Below, piece by piece: positions 1 through 11,587 of a stretch of DNA of 64,000 nt (its first letter is position 1; every line of letters starts with the position of its first letter). The notes beneath the pieces are model-generated. The model was not told the origin of the DNA and searched no databases. It was given only the letters and a program-made list of their open reading frames with translations. The stretch spans positions 48,996,042 to 49,060,041 of the forward strand of contig CM060734.1 in NCBI GenBank assembly GCA_030704615.1, in the 5' to 3' direction. Both the position numbers and the translations under genes were made by a program. Source of the stretch: Takakia lepidozioides. Lineage: Eukaryota; Streptophyta; Takakiopsida; Takakiales; Takakiaceae.

Positions 1-873
1 CTATGGCGGTACAAGTATTGCTCAGGTCAGAGGTCTCAGGAAAAAATGCATTGGACAAGCTATTACTACTACTAAAGGTATGGTTCTCTGTTTCCTGGCA
101 GTTCTCCTTCACACCTTCTGTCTGAGCAGACATTAGCACTTCAAAACACCTCAAGTAACTGTCCATTCTGATGGTACTGTATTTTGTCTGTTTTACTTGT
201 TATTTTTTGAATCCTTGAGGTTTGGCGGGGCAAGGTATCATGTATGGATGTTGCAGGTTTTCTCCTATGGTGAGCTTACGGAGGGTGGTTTGATGTCATT
301 GTGGAGAAACTGTGTGGAATTGTCATGCCTTTGAATGGGTCATTATGAACGTGTCTTCTGTTGGAAAAATTGGTTACCTGGTATTTCTTGCAAATGCTTT
401 ATGTGTGGGCAGGGTATTATTTATGTGAGTTGCAGTGTTTTCTCCTGAGTGCTTGATGAAATCATGAGGAGGAGTCAAGTAATAGTCGCAGGCTTGTTTG
501 AGGGTCTGCAACTTAAAAACTATCTTTTGCCCTCCAAAGAGTCTTAGTCGGCTGCTTGTGGAATGAACAGGATCGGCTGCCAGCGATAGTGCGGTGTTTA
601 TCACACTCGAGTGCACATGTGCGAGCTCTGAGTATGGCATTACTGCGAGACATGCTGTATGCAGAGTCCCTTCAAGGTGACTACCCCAGTAAAGGCAACA
701 AGAGTGCTGACAACAATCGATTCTGCGAAGGCCAGACTGTGGAGGATGACTGGCGTAGGGCTGTGGAGAAATGTGTTGAATGGGAGGCATACTACAGGCG
801 TGCCACAGGCATGTCTACCTCTTTGCTTGCAAATGCAGCAAGCTCCCTTGGTTGTTCATTACCCACACAGTAA
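1..873 (+). CDS. GI: GIGANTEA, C-terminal two exons (partial, 5' end outside window)
   Basis: GIGANTEA is a large plant-specific nuclear/cytosolic scaffold of the circadian clock and photoperiod pathway; it works with ZTL/FKF1 F-box proteins. I read two exons in one phase. The first is <1..77 (AVQVLLRSEVSGKNALDKLL and on, ending at AAG|gtatgg). The second is 571..873 (after ...gaacag, to TAA). The second exon carries the GI C-terminal signature: RLPAIVRCLSHSSAHVRALS, then DDW, EKCVEWEAYYRRATGM, and an end of the type SLGCS. Order, spacing and terminal position all agree with GI family members. The 493-bp intron 78..570 contains no other gene. Only about the last 125 residues are inside the window. 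No frameshift or internal stop is seen, so the gene looks intact at this end. The identification comes from recalled family motifs; a search would settle it. Confidence 0.88.
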
Positions 874-2869
874 GATTTGTGGCAACTCTTGGGATTATTT
901 TTTGGTGGTAAAGGTGCTGAGATTCAGGGATTTATAGGCCCAGCCCAGTGTAAAGTGGGTGGAGGTGAACAACCTCAAGGATGGAGGTGTGCTAGTGACG
1001 CCCAATACTGAGGGGAGATGGACTAATTGTCTGTGGAATATACTCAAATCCTCCTTGACTTTCTATGGGACGCGGACAACCACCATGTGCAAGATTTTTG
1101 GGAAATGAACGGGACTCTTATCAGAACCATTTCTTCAAACATCACGGGCAGCTTCTTGTACATTGTTTTACTCCCCTTTCTTGCACCTTTTCTTGTTTTA
1201 AGTTCTATCAGATCATTATGAGAGGCACTGTACTCCGTGCGTCTTTTGAATTTTTTATCTGTATTTTTTTTGTAGCTACTGATCGATATGATTGAAAAGG
1301 GCCAAGTTGGAAAGAATGGGTGTTTGAGAGAAATGGCAAAATGCTATTTTTAAGGTTTTAGAATGATGAAAAAGAAATCCTGGGGAGGTGGCAAGCACAA
1401 TGCATGGGGCATAGAAGCTCAGTCCCAGCCCCTTACAATGGCAACCTCAGTGTGCCATGTGTTGGCCAGGACTCAACAAGATGTTACCCCTTGCACTATC
1501 CAACTGGGCAACCTACCTCTAATGCTTAGCTTTCCTTCAGACTAAATTCTGATTCTATCCCAAACCACTTTGAAGTTCTTCCATTTCAGGGCTTAGAATG
1601 CCCTGAAAGGAAGGGAGGGGGAAATCGAGAGGATGGGGAGGCCCAAAGTTTCTTGGCTTCTCCTTGCGGTTAATTCTGCCAAGAATCTGCACCATAACCG
1701 GTTAGTTAGTGGAAATAACTATCCATACCCTCAGGGTATATTAAGGCATGTATATCCATACCCGGGGGTTATATAGAAATCTGAAAAATTAATTTACCCA
1801 AACCCGGAGGATAAATAATTTTTTGAGATTTCAATTTATCCATACCCGGAGGGTAAATGATTTGACAAAAATAATTTACTTATACCCTAAGGGTATATTG
1901 AAATCAATATACCCGCACAAGACTGGGGGTAACCCCCTTTCTGAGCCTGAGGCGAACAGGGGACAGAGCCCAAGCCCAAGGCAGACAAAACACAATTGAC
2001 AGACCAACAGGCCAATTTACCATATCAGATGCCAAACCACTGGGCCACAGCCCCAATGTGCTTAAGTTTAAGTCTGGCAAAATGAGGGTTATGCAAGAAA
2101 ACCTTATGCCCTTGAAAACAGCTCTTGAAACTATGATGTTCTTTTTTCAACAACTTGCTCTAAAAACTATTTCTTTAAAAACTGAAAACCAAATAAAAGG
2201 TTATATGTTATATCATGATAATATCTACGATATTGTAGTATTTTGCCGAAAGGACTTAAGGGCTCATTTATAAGGGGGTGTCCGGGCTCGCCCATTTCAA
2301 TGACTTATTCCATGACACAATCCTTAATTTGAAGCCAATGGAAGTACATTCCTTCCGTTTTCCAAGCATAGAGGTAGTAATTTGCATCAACACTGATTTG
2401 ACCAAGTCCAAACAATTGATTCAGGTAAAATAATATTGTTTTAAACCAATTTTTCAACCAGTGTTGGGCAGGTATTACTTCTTTTAAGACCAAGCAGGTC
2501 CTGGTCTTGGAATATTTTCACTTTTCAATACCAGCCGATTCCATAGTATTGAAATCCACACAGAATCTTAATATTTGTCCGTTCTCAATAGATGAATTTG
2601 CCGACTGCTATCAACCAGTGGTTTTTTTTTTTTGCAGAAAGGGGAAGTAGCCCTTGAGAACTTTATTATAAGTTATTGTGGGTATTCCAATTGTAACATC
2701 AACCGGTCACCAACCCGGGTATATATAATATAATATAATTTAAAGCGGTAGCTTGAGTATGGGGCCAATTTATAAGTGTACCTGGTTTCCCAAATAGAAT
2801 AAAAATGTTGCAGAAGCCCTTTGCATTACATATGCATATTTTGCCAAATATTTTGTCAAATCAAGTGCA
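874..2869. other. Gene-free stretch with a degenerate repeat near 1690-1935
   Basis: I see no supportable gene between the GI stop and the LINE fragment. About 1690-1935 holds imperfect repeats of a pattern like TATCCATACCC..GGGTATA (roughly four units of about 50 bp). These resemble the arms of the hAT element at 41270-42816, which also carry 'ataaccgg' and 'ggttagt' stretches. At 2459 the sequence CAGTGTTGGGCAGG looks like a hAT left terminus, but I found no matching right end or 8-bp duplication. A short TA-rich run lies near 2720. Confidence 0.5.
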
Positions 2870-3340
2870 ATCAGTTAGAAAAATTGTTCCAAGGCCAATT
2901 GTCCAACATGGCCAATTGTCCAACAGGGACAATTTTGGAAGGCCTTTGGCACCTTCTTGAGCAAGCAAGTTTGCTTTCTCATTGCCATGGATGCCAGTGT
3001 GCGAGCGAACTTTGAGGAGGTGGACGGGGTGGCCCTTGGTGATAGCGAGTTTGACAATAGCTGCAATGAGGTTGCGTCTAGGGGGTGGTGGTGGGAGGAG
3101 GGACAGGAGATGTGGTTTCAGAAAAGAAAGAGTGAGGTGAGGGTATCAGTAAAGATATAGTATGGAGGTGTAAAGGCATCTAGCAGGGAAAGTGCTAATT
3201 TGAAAATGGCCATAAGTTCAGCACGTAGTATGGTGGCAGGTTTAGGGAGTCTAAGGGCGATGCCTTGGTTAGTGGTGGCGTGACATACTCCGTATCCGGC
3301 ATTGGGTTTGGTAAGGGAGCCATCAGTATAGTGGGAGTTA
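2870..3340 (-). mobile_element. Degenerate LINE RNase H domain fragment
   Basis: Read on the minus strand, the stretch starts with YTDGSLTKPNAGYGV (3316-3330 downward), followed by RAELMAIFKLALSLL and FTDTLTSLF. A TGA interrupts it at 3118-3120. After a frame change come RNLIAAIVKLAITKG, LLKVRSHTGIHGNEKANLLA and QEGAKGLPKL. This is the order of RNase H catalytic motifs (D, E, D, then GNEKAD) found downstream of the reverse transcriptase in plant LINEs. The fourth catalytic Asp of the GNEKAD motif is Asn here. With the stop and the frameshift, the copy is dead. More LINE sequence may extend upstream on the minus strand to about 3.9 kb, but I cannot assign a domain there. Confidence 0.75.
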
Positions 3341-3820
3341 GAAGGGGGTTATCTGAGGGGGATATTTTGTCTATATATTGAGGGAATATGGGATATAGGT
3401 GTTTGCGGAATGGCCTAGGGGGGCCGCGGAAGCGCATTTAACCATACTTTGTTAGGTTTGATTTTGGGAAATGTGTTTGATGTATGGTTACTAGAGGAGG
3501 TGGGTGGGCAGTGGGTATTTAGGTGATGGGTGGTGGCCTTCATTTTGTGCGTCCCGGTTAGTAGGTGGTTTAAGTAACTTAGGAAGGGGGTTGGTATATC
3601 GATGAGGGAGGAGTGTTGGACATGTAGAATTAAGGTTAGAGTGGGTTTCCGCTGTCGGAGGTATTTCGGAAGGGGTGGGTTATGCACGTATTTAAGCTGG
3701 TTTGATATACGGTATATGTGGGAACATGGGAGCAGCGATTGGGAACAGGGGAGCGGAGATCCACCTGAGGGACTTAGAATTTTTTTGGAGATACAAAGAA
3801 GCATACAGGATGAAAGCGGG

Positions 3821-3929
3821 GGTGGGAATTTGACCACATGCCCACGAAGGGCCCTCACGTTAGCTCCCCGGGGATCGTACCGGGAAGCCTCGCACGCGTG
3901 CATTAAACTCCCATCCTATGTCTAGTGTA
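3821..3929. repeat. Dispersed repeat, copy 1 (with 9450-9554)
   Basis: About 105 bp resemble 9450-9554. Both run from GGGGGTGGR through a GC-rich middle with GTACCGG, then GCACGC(G/C)TGCATT, and end in the shared TATGTCTAGTGT. Both copies have the same orientation. Copy 1 lies next to the LINE RNase H fragment, so it may be part of that LINE family or of a SINE that uses it. Confidence 0.6.
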
Positions 3930-5538
3930 AACCGGTCTGAAGCATGCAAGGCCCTAAGAGAAAAAAGAAAAAACAGCTCCCGAATATCAACTACCATGAC
4001 AATCTTAAGTGAGGGCCACATTAGACGTGAAATCAGCGCTCAAAAGCATTTGAGTTGGGATGAGGTGAACGGCCAAAATATACTTGGTGTAAAGTGTCCC
4101 AAGAGGCTAGATTGAATTTTATTGGTTCTCTTGTAGAGAGAGACTTTGCAACATGTTCAAGTCAATGGAGAAAATGTGGTCAAAGGACCTTACACTGTGT
4201 CAAGGCTCCGATTGGTGTGTTGTGCCGAGTCATGCCCTTACTCTCACCTCCTCTTATGTTTTGCCAAAGCAAGAGAGCCCATCACCGTTTTAGGCTTGTT
4301 TTACTTTGCCTTTGATGAGGCTCATCGATGCGGAAAACCATTTTGCAAAATTTAAATTCTACTTGGCCGCTCGGTTTTTCTTTTTCTCTTTTTCAAAAAA
4401 TTGAAAGGAAACCTGGGAGCGACTGGACCGTCTGCTCACAATTCAGGCCCTTGAGGAGTGGGAAATATTAACCCCCTTTCATATAAGCCATGGGGCACAC
4501 AAGGGGTTGAACCCTCTAGAGTTAGGATTGTAGAAAAACTGGTCCTAAATTTCGGCTGCTGGAAATTGCTACATGAGCAGCCATAGGGACATTGATCTCC
4601 ATTGACAGCCCATGTCTGATAGTACATATGCACCAGCCCAAAAGACCAAAATTAGTCCGCAGATCCACCACCACCACATTTTGGGCACCAAGTCAGTGTG
4701 GTGTGTATATAGTGGCCCTTAGCAATGTGATGAGTGACAATCTAATCAGTCTATGAGAGTAATAACTAAAAACCGCGTCTCAAACATAAAAAATATCACA
4801 AACTCTATTTACAACTTTTACCAGGTTCTTGTACAAGTAGTGACAAAATCTACTGGAAAGCCTCATAGGCAGAAATGATACACTCCTCTAAATTCTGCTT
4901 TACTATAGCTTTGTGCTCATAAACCCAATGCAAGCCATAGAGTTTGGGGGGCAGCATTACGCATGTTTTCAATGTCGTGTCTATGCTTGGGACCCACAAT
5001 TGATATGCCCTGGTTTCCTGCTGTTGATGCTGTGTCTGAGATAAGACAGAGTCAATGCGAGATTGAAACAGATAACTCCAACTCTGTGATAAAAAATCTG
5101 CAAAGCACCGTTTGATGAGTACAATCTCTTGCAAAATGAATAAGAGGGTAGAGGCTGAAGCATACTTCTTCAAAGTGGGGAGATGTGAGGTGGGCAGGAG
5201 GGTGAGCAGGCCCCGCAACTGCAGAGGGCGGGTCCACCACTCCCTCTTCCTCAGTGGGCACCACGATGGAGTCAACAAATAAACAATTGGAGGCCGATCT
5301 AGATAATCAACCTTCCCTTTCCCACACATATAAATAGCTGTAATGAAGTTGTAAACGACCAACCTGTCCTTGCAGGCTAAAACCCAACCTTTGGAGAGGG
5401 CGTGCTTCACAATGTTTGCTGTTGACCCTAGCCTGCATACTGCTGGGTGGGTGCGTTGGTGCGAGGAGCCGCTGATGTACCCTTTAGGATCCTGCGTGAG
5501 CCGGAGCTGGTTACAGACAGTTCGTTAAGCCTGCGGAT
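3930..5538. other. Gene-free stretch
   Basis: I see no gene or clear repeat here. Several open frames of 60-190 codons exist on both strands (the longest on the minus strand at 4850-5410), but none has recognisable motifs. I treat them as chance ORFs or as 5' sequence of the gene starting at 5539. Confidence 0.4.
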
Positions 5539-6968
5539 ATGGAGTCCACTGACGTGGTTCACACTGGGGGATCGGGCACTAACGAGACGCCCCCCGTCAG
5601 TGACGCTTATGCGGTCTTGTTCCTGTTCGGGCTGTTTGTGGTTGCGATGAGTAATTTCTCTGCACTTGTACTTCCTTTCGGCCCACCCTCACGCACTTTG
5701 TTTGGTAGGATGGCATAAGGCTCTTTTCTTTGCAAGACATTCTGCATAACATGTCTATGCTTCGTCAAATCCAGTATCTATGTAGATGAATTGCGATTGA
5801 GATGTTCACGAGCTTTTGGGTGTGGGTCCTTCTAGTAAAGGCAGGCAGTCAGTCCTCAATTCCGCCCTTTGGAAGCTCTTCTGTCGTAACCCTGTATGAG
5901 AAAGAATTTGAATGTGACCTAGGGATCGAGGGCATTACTTGTTCAAACCACCTTCACATCAGCTGTGAGATCCTTGTATCATACTGGACGGTCCTTGACA
6001 ATTGTTTTAATGGGGAGAATGTTGTGGTATGTGCATGTTGGACAGCTCCTCTCACTCTATTGCCTCTGATGCTGACTGACTCATTTGGTAGGAGAAGAGT
6101 CGGGTGGGCAGCTGCACTCTCCCCCTTGGCAGTAGCAGTGGCTGCCCTAATCGCACTATTCACAACCCCGAATCGGGATTCTTTTGCTGAATACGTCAAA
6201 CTGTGTTTCCTCCAAATGCAGCATATATATGCAGGTACTTGCTTCACCTGCAGTGCTGTCTAATTATTTTACCGATATAGGATTGTGACTGCATGCAGAA
6301 AAAGGAATCGATTTATTGAGACTGAGAGGGACTTTGTGTGGGCAGTGGCAAAACATTTGCCAGGGAATATTGTGGTATGGGTCGACTCAGGTGAGGGACT
6401 GCGCTACATCCTCAAAGGTCTGTTTGGGCTAGCGTTCTGCGGTCTCCTGACGGGCTGGTTCTTGCCTTACCTCCAGGAAGTCATCAGTTCTGTGTATGCT
6501 CAATTTAAACGGGCAGACACACAATCTGTGCAGCAAAGTTTCTCCGTATGCTCTTCACCCAGACATAGCACTATTTATGCTTTTCTCATGGAAGCAGGAT
6601 TGCAGAATTTGTTTATGCTTCTGCATTTCAGTTTTAAATGTGTCACTGTATCTTTTGTTTGAAGCTCAATAGCTCTAATGAGTAGACCACATGTCTTTAG
6701 CAATAATCAGCCAGGCAATGGGGTTCAATGTGGAATTAATATCAAATTTTAAATTTTGAAAAAGAACAACTTTACAGTGGTCAGGATTCTGATGTTGCAA
6801 TGGTTATTGACCATTTAAAATGATATTAGATGTGGGAATGTGTTGATGAAGCCAGAGGATGTGACCATGATCCGGCAAAGGCAACAGGAAGAGCTAAACA
6901 GAAAGGCAGAACATCTGAATGAGGTGCTACGTCACCGCAGACTGGCGCACATCGAAGAGCAGGAGTGA
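5539..6968 (+). CDS. Probable membrane-protein gene of unknown family (exon structure unresolved)
   Basis: I do not recognise this gene. A first exon could be 5539..5704: a start MESTDVVHTGG, then a hydrophobic segment AYAVLFLFGLFVVAMSNF, ending at G|gtagga. An open stretch around 6040-6231 encodes PLTLLPLMLTDSFGRRRVGW followed by a hydrophobic ALSPLAVAVAALIALF segment. Another, around 6420-6530, encodes GLFGLAFCGLLTGWFLPYL. A possible last exon near 6847-6968 encodes an amphipathic, charged tail (TMIRQRQQEELNRKAEHLNE and on) ending in TGA. Together these suggest a multi-pass membrane protein with a cytosolic helical C-terminus. I could not join all exons in one consistent frame, so the coordinates are an envelope. 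The FGRRR motif alone does not prove an MFS transporter. Confidence 0.4.
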
Positions 6969-9449
6969 AGATATTGAAGTAAGAAGACCTGTATTTTTGG
7001 CAGTATTTCGTTCAGTGCTATCGATGGTGCTGAATCTTCCATTGATGACCGTGTCAAAAAGTTCAGCAGAGGGCATGCCAACCTCTTCACTGGTGGAGGA
7101 TGTGCACATACTTATACTGGGGAGATGTCATATCTACGCATCTCCCACCATCTTGCCATCATCCTGTCTCTTCATCTTCTTTGGAGAGTTGCTGTTACTG
7201 TCGTTATAACAAGCAGTCTTTTCAGATTGGTCCAAGGCCAAGTATAGACAAAACTCTTTGAAGCTAGAGACTGAAGCTCAGCCATCAATCCTCACTTGTT
7301 AGTTGCTTGGACTTGCACGGGTGCAGCTTCCGGAGAGGAAAGGATGTGTCCACTGCCCAAAGCAAGGGTTCTGTACTGGAGATTGATTGTTCATCCTTGG
7401 TCTTATCTATTTATTACAATTTTTCTGTGACAGGTTTTCTTTCTGTGAATTGCAAACTCAATACTCAATAGTTGCTGATGAGCCGCAGTTTTAGGTCTCA
7501 GCCACTACGTATGGAGGGTCTAACAGACAACCACCCTGGATCTGTGTATAGACTGCAATGGGCACCTTCAAGGTGTGCAGTTTTTTTCTGAATTCTCTGG
7601 TCAAGCAACCTTCCATGGTCACTCCAAAAATCCCACCATCCATGTACTGTTATCGGTGAGGGGCTAACAATGACCCAGAAAGAGCTTGCTGCCTTCAGCA
7701 TTGGCTATTGCGCTGTACCCAAAAGCACCTAGCCATGGCCAGAGCGCCTTTAGCTGTTGGAATGTCAACATCACCTTACCACATTTCTTTTCGCTTGACC
7801 TGCACAAGAATGGACTTTTGATTAACAGCAAATGAACATGACAATGACATGTGCCTTCTGTCTGTCTTTTGTTGTGTGGCAGGCTAAAAATCTGGACATA
7901 ATATTGATCACTGGCCCAAGTGAGTGGTAAGTGGATGGTTCAATATTTATTTTTATTCATCCATGTGACACATTAAGACATGACCACGTCACAGTGTCAT
8001 GGTCCAACTTTCAAATCATAACAGACAAACAGAGCAATGATCAGTAGTTGTGTCTGTAACAAAGAAAAAAAAATTCTTCATGTGTTCCAGGATAAAAAAT
8101 TTGAAACCATTTCAGTGGGACATTCCCTCCAGGTTGGGTAACAATCTAATTGTGGAACTGCTACGAGTCTCCACTGGTGATAGTACTTCATTTTCAAGAG
8201 TAGGTTTCCAGTAGCTGGCAACATACACCAAGAAATTTGGAGGAGCAGAGATTCTCTGTTTGAGACATTGCAGTATCAGAACGACTAGCTGCAGCCACAG
8301 TATTGGTATCGGCGGCCTAAAGTTGGATCTGAATGTTTTGAGCAGGATACTGCAAATGACACTTCAGTATTTTTGCAGTTGGACCTAATTTTTGCAGATC
8401 TAAAATGATGGGGCCCACTCCTGAAGCTTTAATGACAAGGGATTTGTCTCGAGTATGATGCAGAAAACAAAATTAAAAGAAAAAGCATAAGCCACGACCT
8501 ACAAAAAATATCTTAGATCTCTCATTGACGTTTTGGGCCTGAAAAGGGCTTGGTGACCGCTGACGTGGCAGGTAAACAAGCCCAAAGCAGATTGCACCCC
8601 AAAGGCCATTTTTGGCAGAAAATTAGCAATTTTGGAAAAAGCGCTTCAGCTTGTGGTGTGTGAGCATTACATACACACATCCACCATTGGCTTTTAAAAA
8701 TTTTGTAGAACAAAAAATACTTCATTTGGAGGCACATTTTCTCTTGTCAATTTTGAGATTTCAACCCCCATGTAATTGCATGCAAAGCAAGCATAGGTGA
8801 AAAAATCAGTTGGACCTGCAATTTAGTGGGGTCATAGCCACTCCACTATTGATTTGGAAATGGTGGGTCTTGGGGCAAGCAAAATTGGAGAAAGCTAGGT
8901 TTTGATTTGGTCAAACCAATTTCTTTCTCACTTTTTCTTTGGGACCTGATATTTGAGGTCCGGGCCAACTCTATAATCTCACAATTTCCACGGTGGACTT
9001 GGCTCATTTCTTTAGTATATCATGCATAAATGAGCTGGGCCATTGCTATAAGGCTGGAATCTCCGGATGATTTTTGGTAGGTTTCTAGGGGCAATTTACT
9101 GCAGCTGGGTACCCAAAATTGGTAAAAAGTCAAAAAAGGGCTTGGGAACTTAAGGGTTAAGGGCTTGGGGAAATAAGTGCAAATATAATTTCTTACCCCA
9201 ACTATGTATTGTTCCTTAATACCTTCATGTGTACATTTAACTTGCTTGTTGAATGATTCTCCCATTCTCTTCTCTCATGCACTCTTACGTCTGCTGCTGG
9301 TGATTCTCTCGTTTCTCACATACATACAATATCTAATCTCACTAGTGACCAGCAGATTATATGCACTACAGCCCAATAGGGGTGAGAGAGACTACTAGTA
9401 ATGGGGAAGGGCAGCAAAGGTATAACGGCAAAGGCATAAAGGTAGGGCT
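6969..9449. other. Gene-free stretch
   Basis: Only short open frames without recognisable motifs lie here, on either strand. I see no structured repeat or transposon end that I can defend. Confidence 0.4.
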
Positions 9450-9554
9450 TGGGGGTGGAGATCTGACTGCGGGCCCCGCCAAGGGGGTGCCGCCCCGACC
9501 ACCGTACCGGCAGGCTAGCACGCCTGCATTCAACTCGCATCGTATGTCTAGTGT
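9450..9554. repeat. Dispersed repeat, copy 2 (with 3821-3929)
   Basis: This is the second, better-preserved GC-rich copy of the ~105-bp repeat described at 3821-3929. It shares GTACCGG, GCACGCCTGCATT and the end TATGTCTAGTGT. It lies in AT-rich surroundings, which marks it as an insertion rather than local sequence. Confidence 0.6.
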
Positions 9555-10009
9555 GTTCCCTTCATACCAATTTATCACTACTACAATTAGGGGGGTTTTG
9601 TGATGTCCGTGACAGTCTTCTTCAAACACCTTGCGACGGATACCAGATTCGAGGAGATACTAGGCAAGATTTGCGACTACTTCTCGTCGTAATTTTTTTA
9701 AACCTTCATTAAAAGCTCTACGATGACATCTCATCACATGTAAGTCCCATTTATTTATTTTTTAAACATTGCATAATCTAGTCTTTGTTGCTTGCTATGG
9801 TTTTTGACACTCAAACTGAAACTAGAAAAGCGTGGATTGACATTAGCAAGCATCCACAGGCTCGATATCGGCTCCACGATGCCTTCAAGGAATCTTGGGC
9901 TAAACAGGGAATCATTTGCTCAAGCCCTTTGTCAAACTTATGCTCTTGGAGTTTAGTCTCCCAATGTTGGGGAAATCGTTGTGTGCTTCTGCCCTGATTC
10001 CCCAAATTT

Positions 10010-10440
10010 CACTAGAAGCATCTCCACTGGAAACGCTCAGTGAAGCTCAAATTTGACAAGTGACTGTGATCCTTCATCGAAGTCGGCATGCCCACTCCCA
10101 GCTAAGGGTAGGCTGGCGGTTACGTTAGAGGATCACTATCATCCCGCATGCATACAACAGTTCTTGCATTCATTCTTTTGCATCGGTACGCAGTAGGAGG
10201 GACTGGTCGATAATGGTCGTCCAGTTGGTCCTCCTCAAGCCTCTAAGGCTCAATGTCTGGTTTTTCAGGTTAACGTTCAGGCTTTTTACCATTATGGTGG
10301 TCTCTCTAGCTTTAGTCCGGGCATGTCCCTCATCCAATGGATGTGTTATATGCCTTATAGTATCATTGGGGTTTAATTTTTTCCCTCTAATAAACTAAAT
10401 GACGAATGCCTTTGAAAAAAAAAAAAAAAAAAAAAAAAAA
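10010..10440 (+). mobile_element. 3' end of a retrotransposed element ending in A26 (LINE-type or processed transcript)
   Basis: The segment ends in an uninterrupted A run at 10415-10440. An AATAAA signal lies about 20-25 bases before it (around 10389-10394). The preceding ~150 bp (TTTAGTCCGGGCATGTCCC and a T-rich tract) look like the 3' UTR of a plant LINE. A genome-encoded poly(A) just downstream of a poly(A) signal is the mark of reverse transcription from a polyadenylated RNA. I cannot place the 5' end or a target-site duplication. The upstream frames (for example 9785-9997) carry no clear domain. It could instead be a processed pseudogene of a gene I do not recognise. Confidence 0.55.
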
Positions 10441-10764
10441 CTCAATAATTTGCATAAACCTTTCAAACTAGTTGCTTACAATATCAAATTGTTTTGTTAC
10501 CTATATGTGTAATTTATGGATTTTTGATGTATTTATATTTAAATAAAATATTTATTATTAATTATATAATTTTAGTACGAAGAATCATGTTATAATATCG
10601 TACCTTATCCAACAAAAGAAAATATTAAAAGAGCATGAAACATTAGAAAGAAGTAACATGATAGTAGGTTTGGGGTGTAACTAGGGTAGTATAGTAAGGT
10701 TTTTGGTTTACGGTAAGGGTAATGGTTCAAGATAGAATGTTGACTACTGTGAAACAAACATTAT

Positions 10765-10835
10765 TTGGGTGTCACATGACCTTGAAGGGCTAGTACTTTC
10801 GGGTTCAAAGTCGAGATATACAAAGTTGTTGATAT
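10765..10835 (-). repeat. Partial copy of the tRNA-derived SINE family
   Basis: The stretch GTGTCACATGACC..GAAGGGCTAGTACTTTC matches, in reverse orientation, the body of the SINE at 18559-18760 (GAAGGCAGTAGCCCTTC..GGGTCAAGTGACACC). Only the middle of the element is recognisable. Confidence 0.5.
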
Positions 10836-10905
10836 CCTCTATATAAAATAAAGCAACCTATTATGTATATTTTTTTAAATTTATAATATAAATAGATATT
10901 GAATC

Positions 10906-10999
10906 GGGCCCACCCCCGAGAGGGAGCAGTAGCCGTAAGGCGAAGTGCCTCTTAGTTACGCCGGCTTTGGCCGGAGTCATCTCTCGCTCTCTCTCAAAA
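10906..10999 (+). mobile_element. Very short SINE-like element, copy A, with target duplication
   Basis: This ~94-bp GC-rich insert contains TAAGGCGAAGTGCCTCTTAG, TTACGCCGGCTTTGGCCGG and a CT-rich tail. It is flanked by ATTGAATC (10898-10905) and ATTGAACC (11000-11007), a 7-of-8 direct repeat that I read as a target-site duplication. The same sequence in opposite orientation is copy B at 11588-11657. I see no open frame, no terminal inverted repeats and no good pol III B box. Confidence 0.6.
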
Positions 11000-11587
11000 A
11001 TTGAACCATATAAGAAGGAATGAAGGGGAAAAAAAAGAATTGTCAAAGCACCCTGAAAGGCGAATCAATGATAATGAGAATGTTTTAGTAATTATATCTA
11101 ATAATAATACTATGTCAACAATTGATGACATTTATATCTTTCGTTGTAATTAGACAAAACAAATGCATGGAATACATGGCACATGCAAGCTCTACTGCAA
11201 TGGTATAAATATGAATATGAAGCAAATGTATGTGCATAGAAGTAGACTTCAATAGGCTCATGGTTGAGTTAAGGTTATGAAACCTTTATGTTTCTTCCAA
11301 TCACTTACAAGGTGTAGAGATTATACTTTGCACCAAACAACATGGATCAGATCCGGTTTTGTAGGCGTCATAGTTGTGATAACAACGATGTAGGTCATAG
11401 TCCCAAAGGGAAGGCTGCATGGCACTTGCCGACTAGATGGGCTTGGATAGCATAGTATATAGGTTACTAGAACATAACAACAAGAGCATAGCTGAAGCAT
11501 CCAATTGTCAAAAGACATGTGAGATAGTAGACAATGTGAAAGTGAAAAGCACATTTAGGGCTTATTGAACTTTACATGAAACTAAAC

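Noticed and set aside
2459-2730. hAT element starting CAGTGTTGGGCAGG
   Set aside because: Only a left-end-like sequence is visible; no right terminus or 8-bp duplication could be found.
3415-3903. 162-codon minus-strand ORF as LINE reverse transcriptase
   Set aside because: No reverse-transcriptase motif (such as a YxDD box) is readable; only the RNase H part downstream can be supported.
5802-6263. MFS transporter call based on the FGRRR motif
   Set aside because: One short motif is not enough; the expected helices and other MFS signatures could not be assembled.
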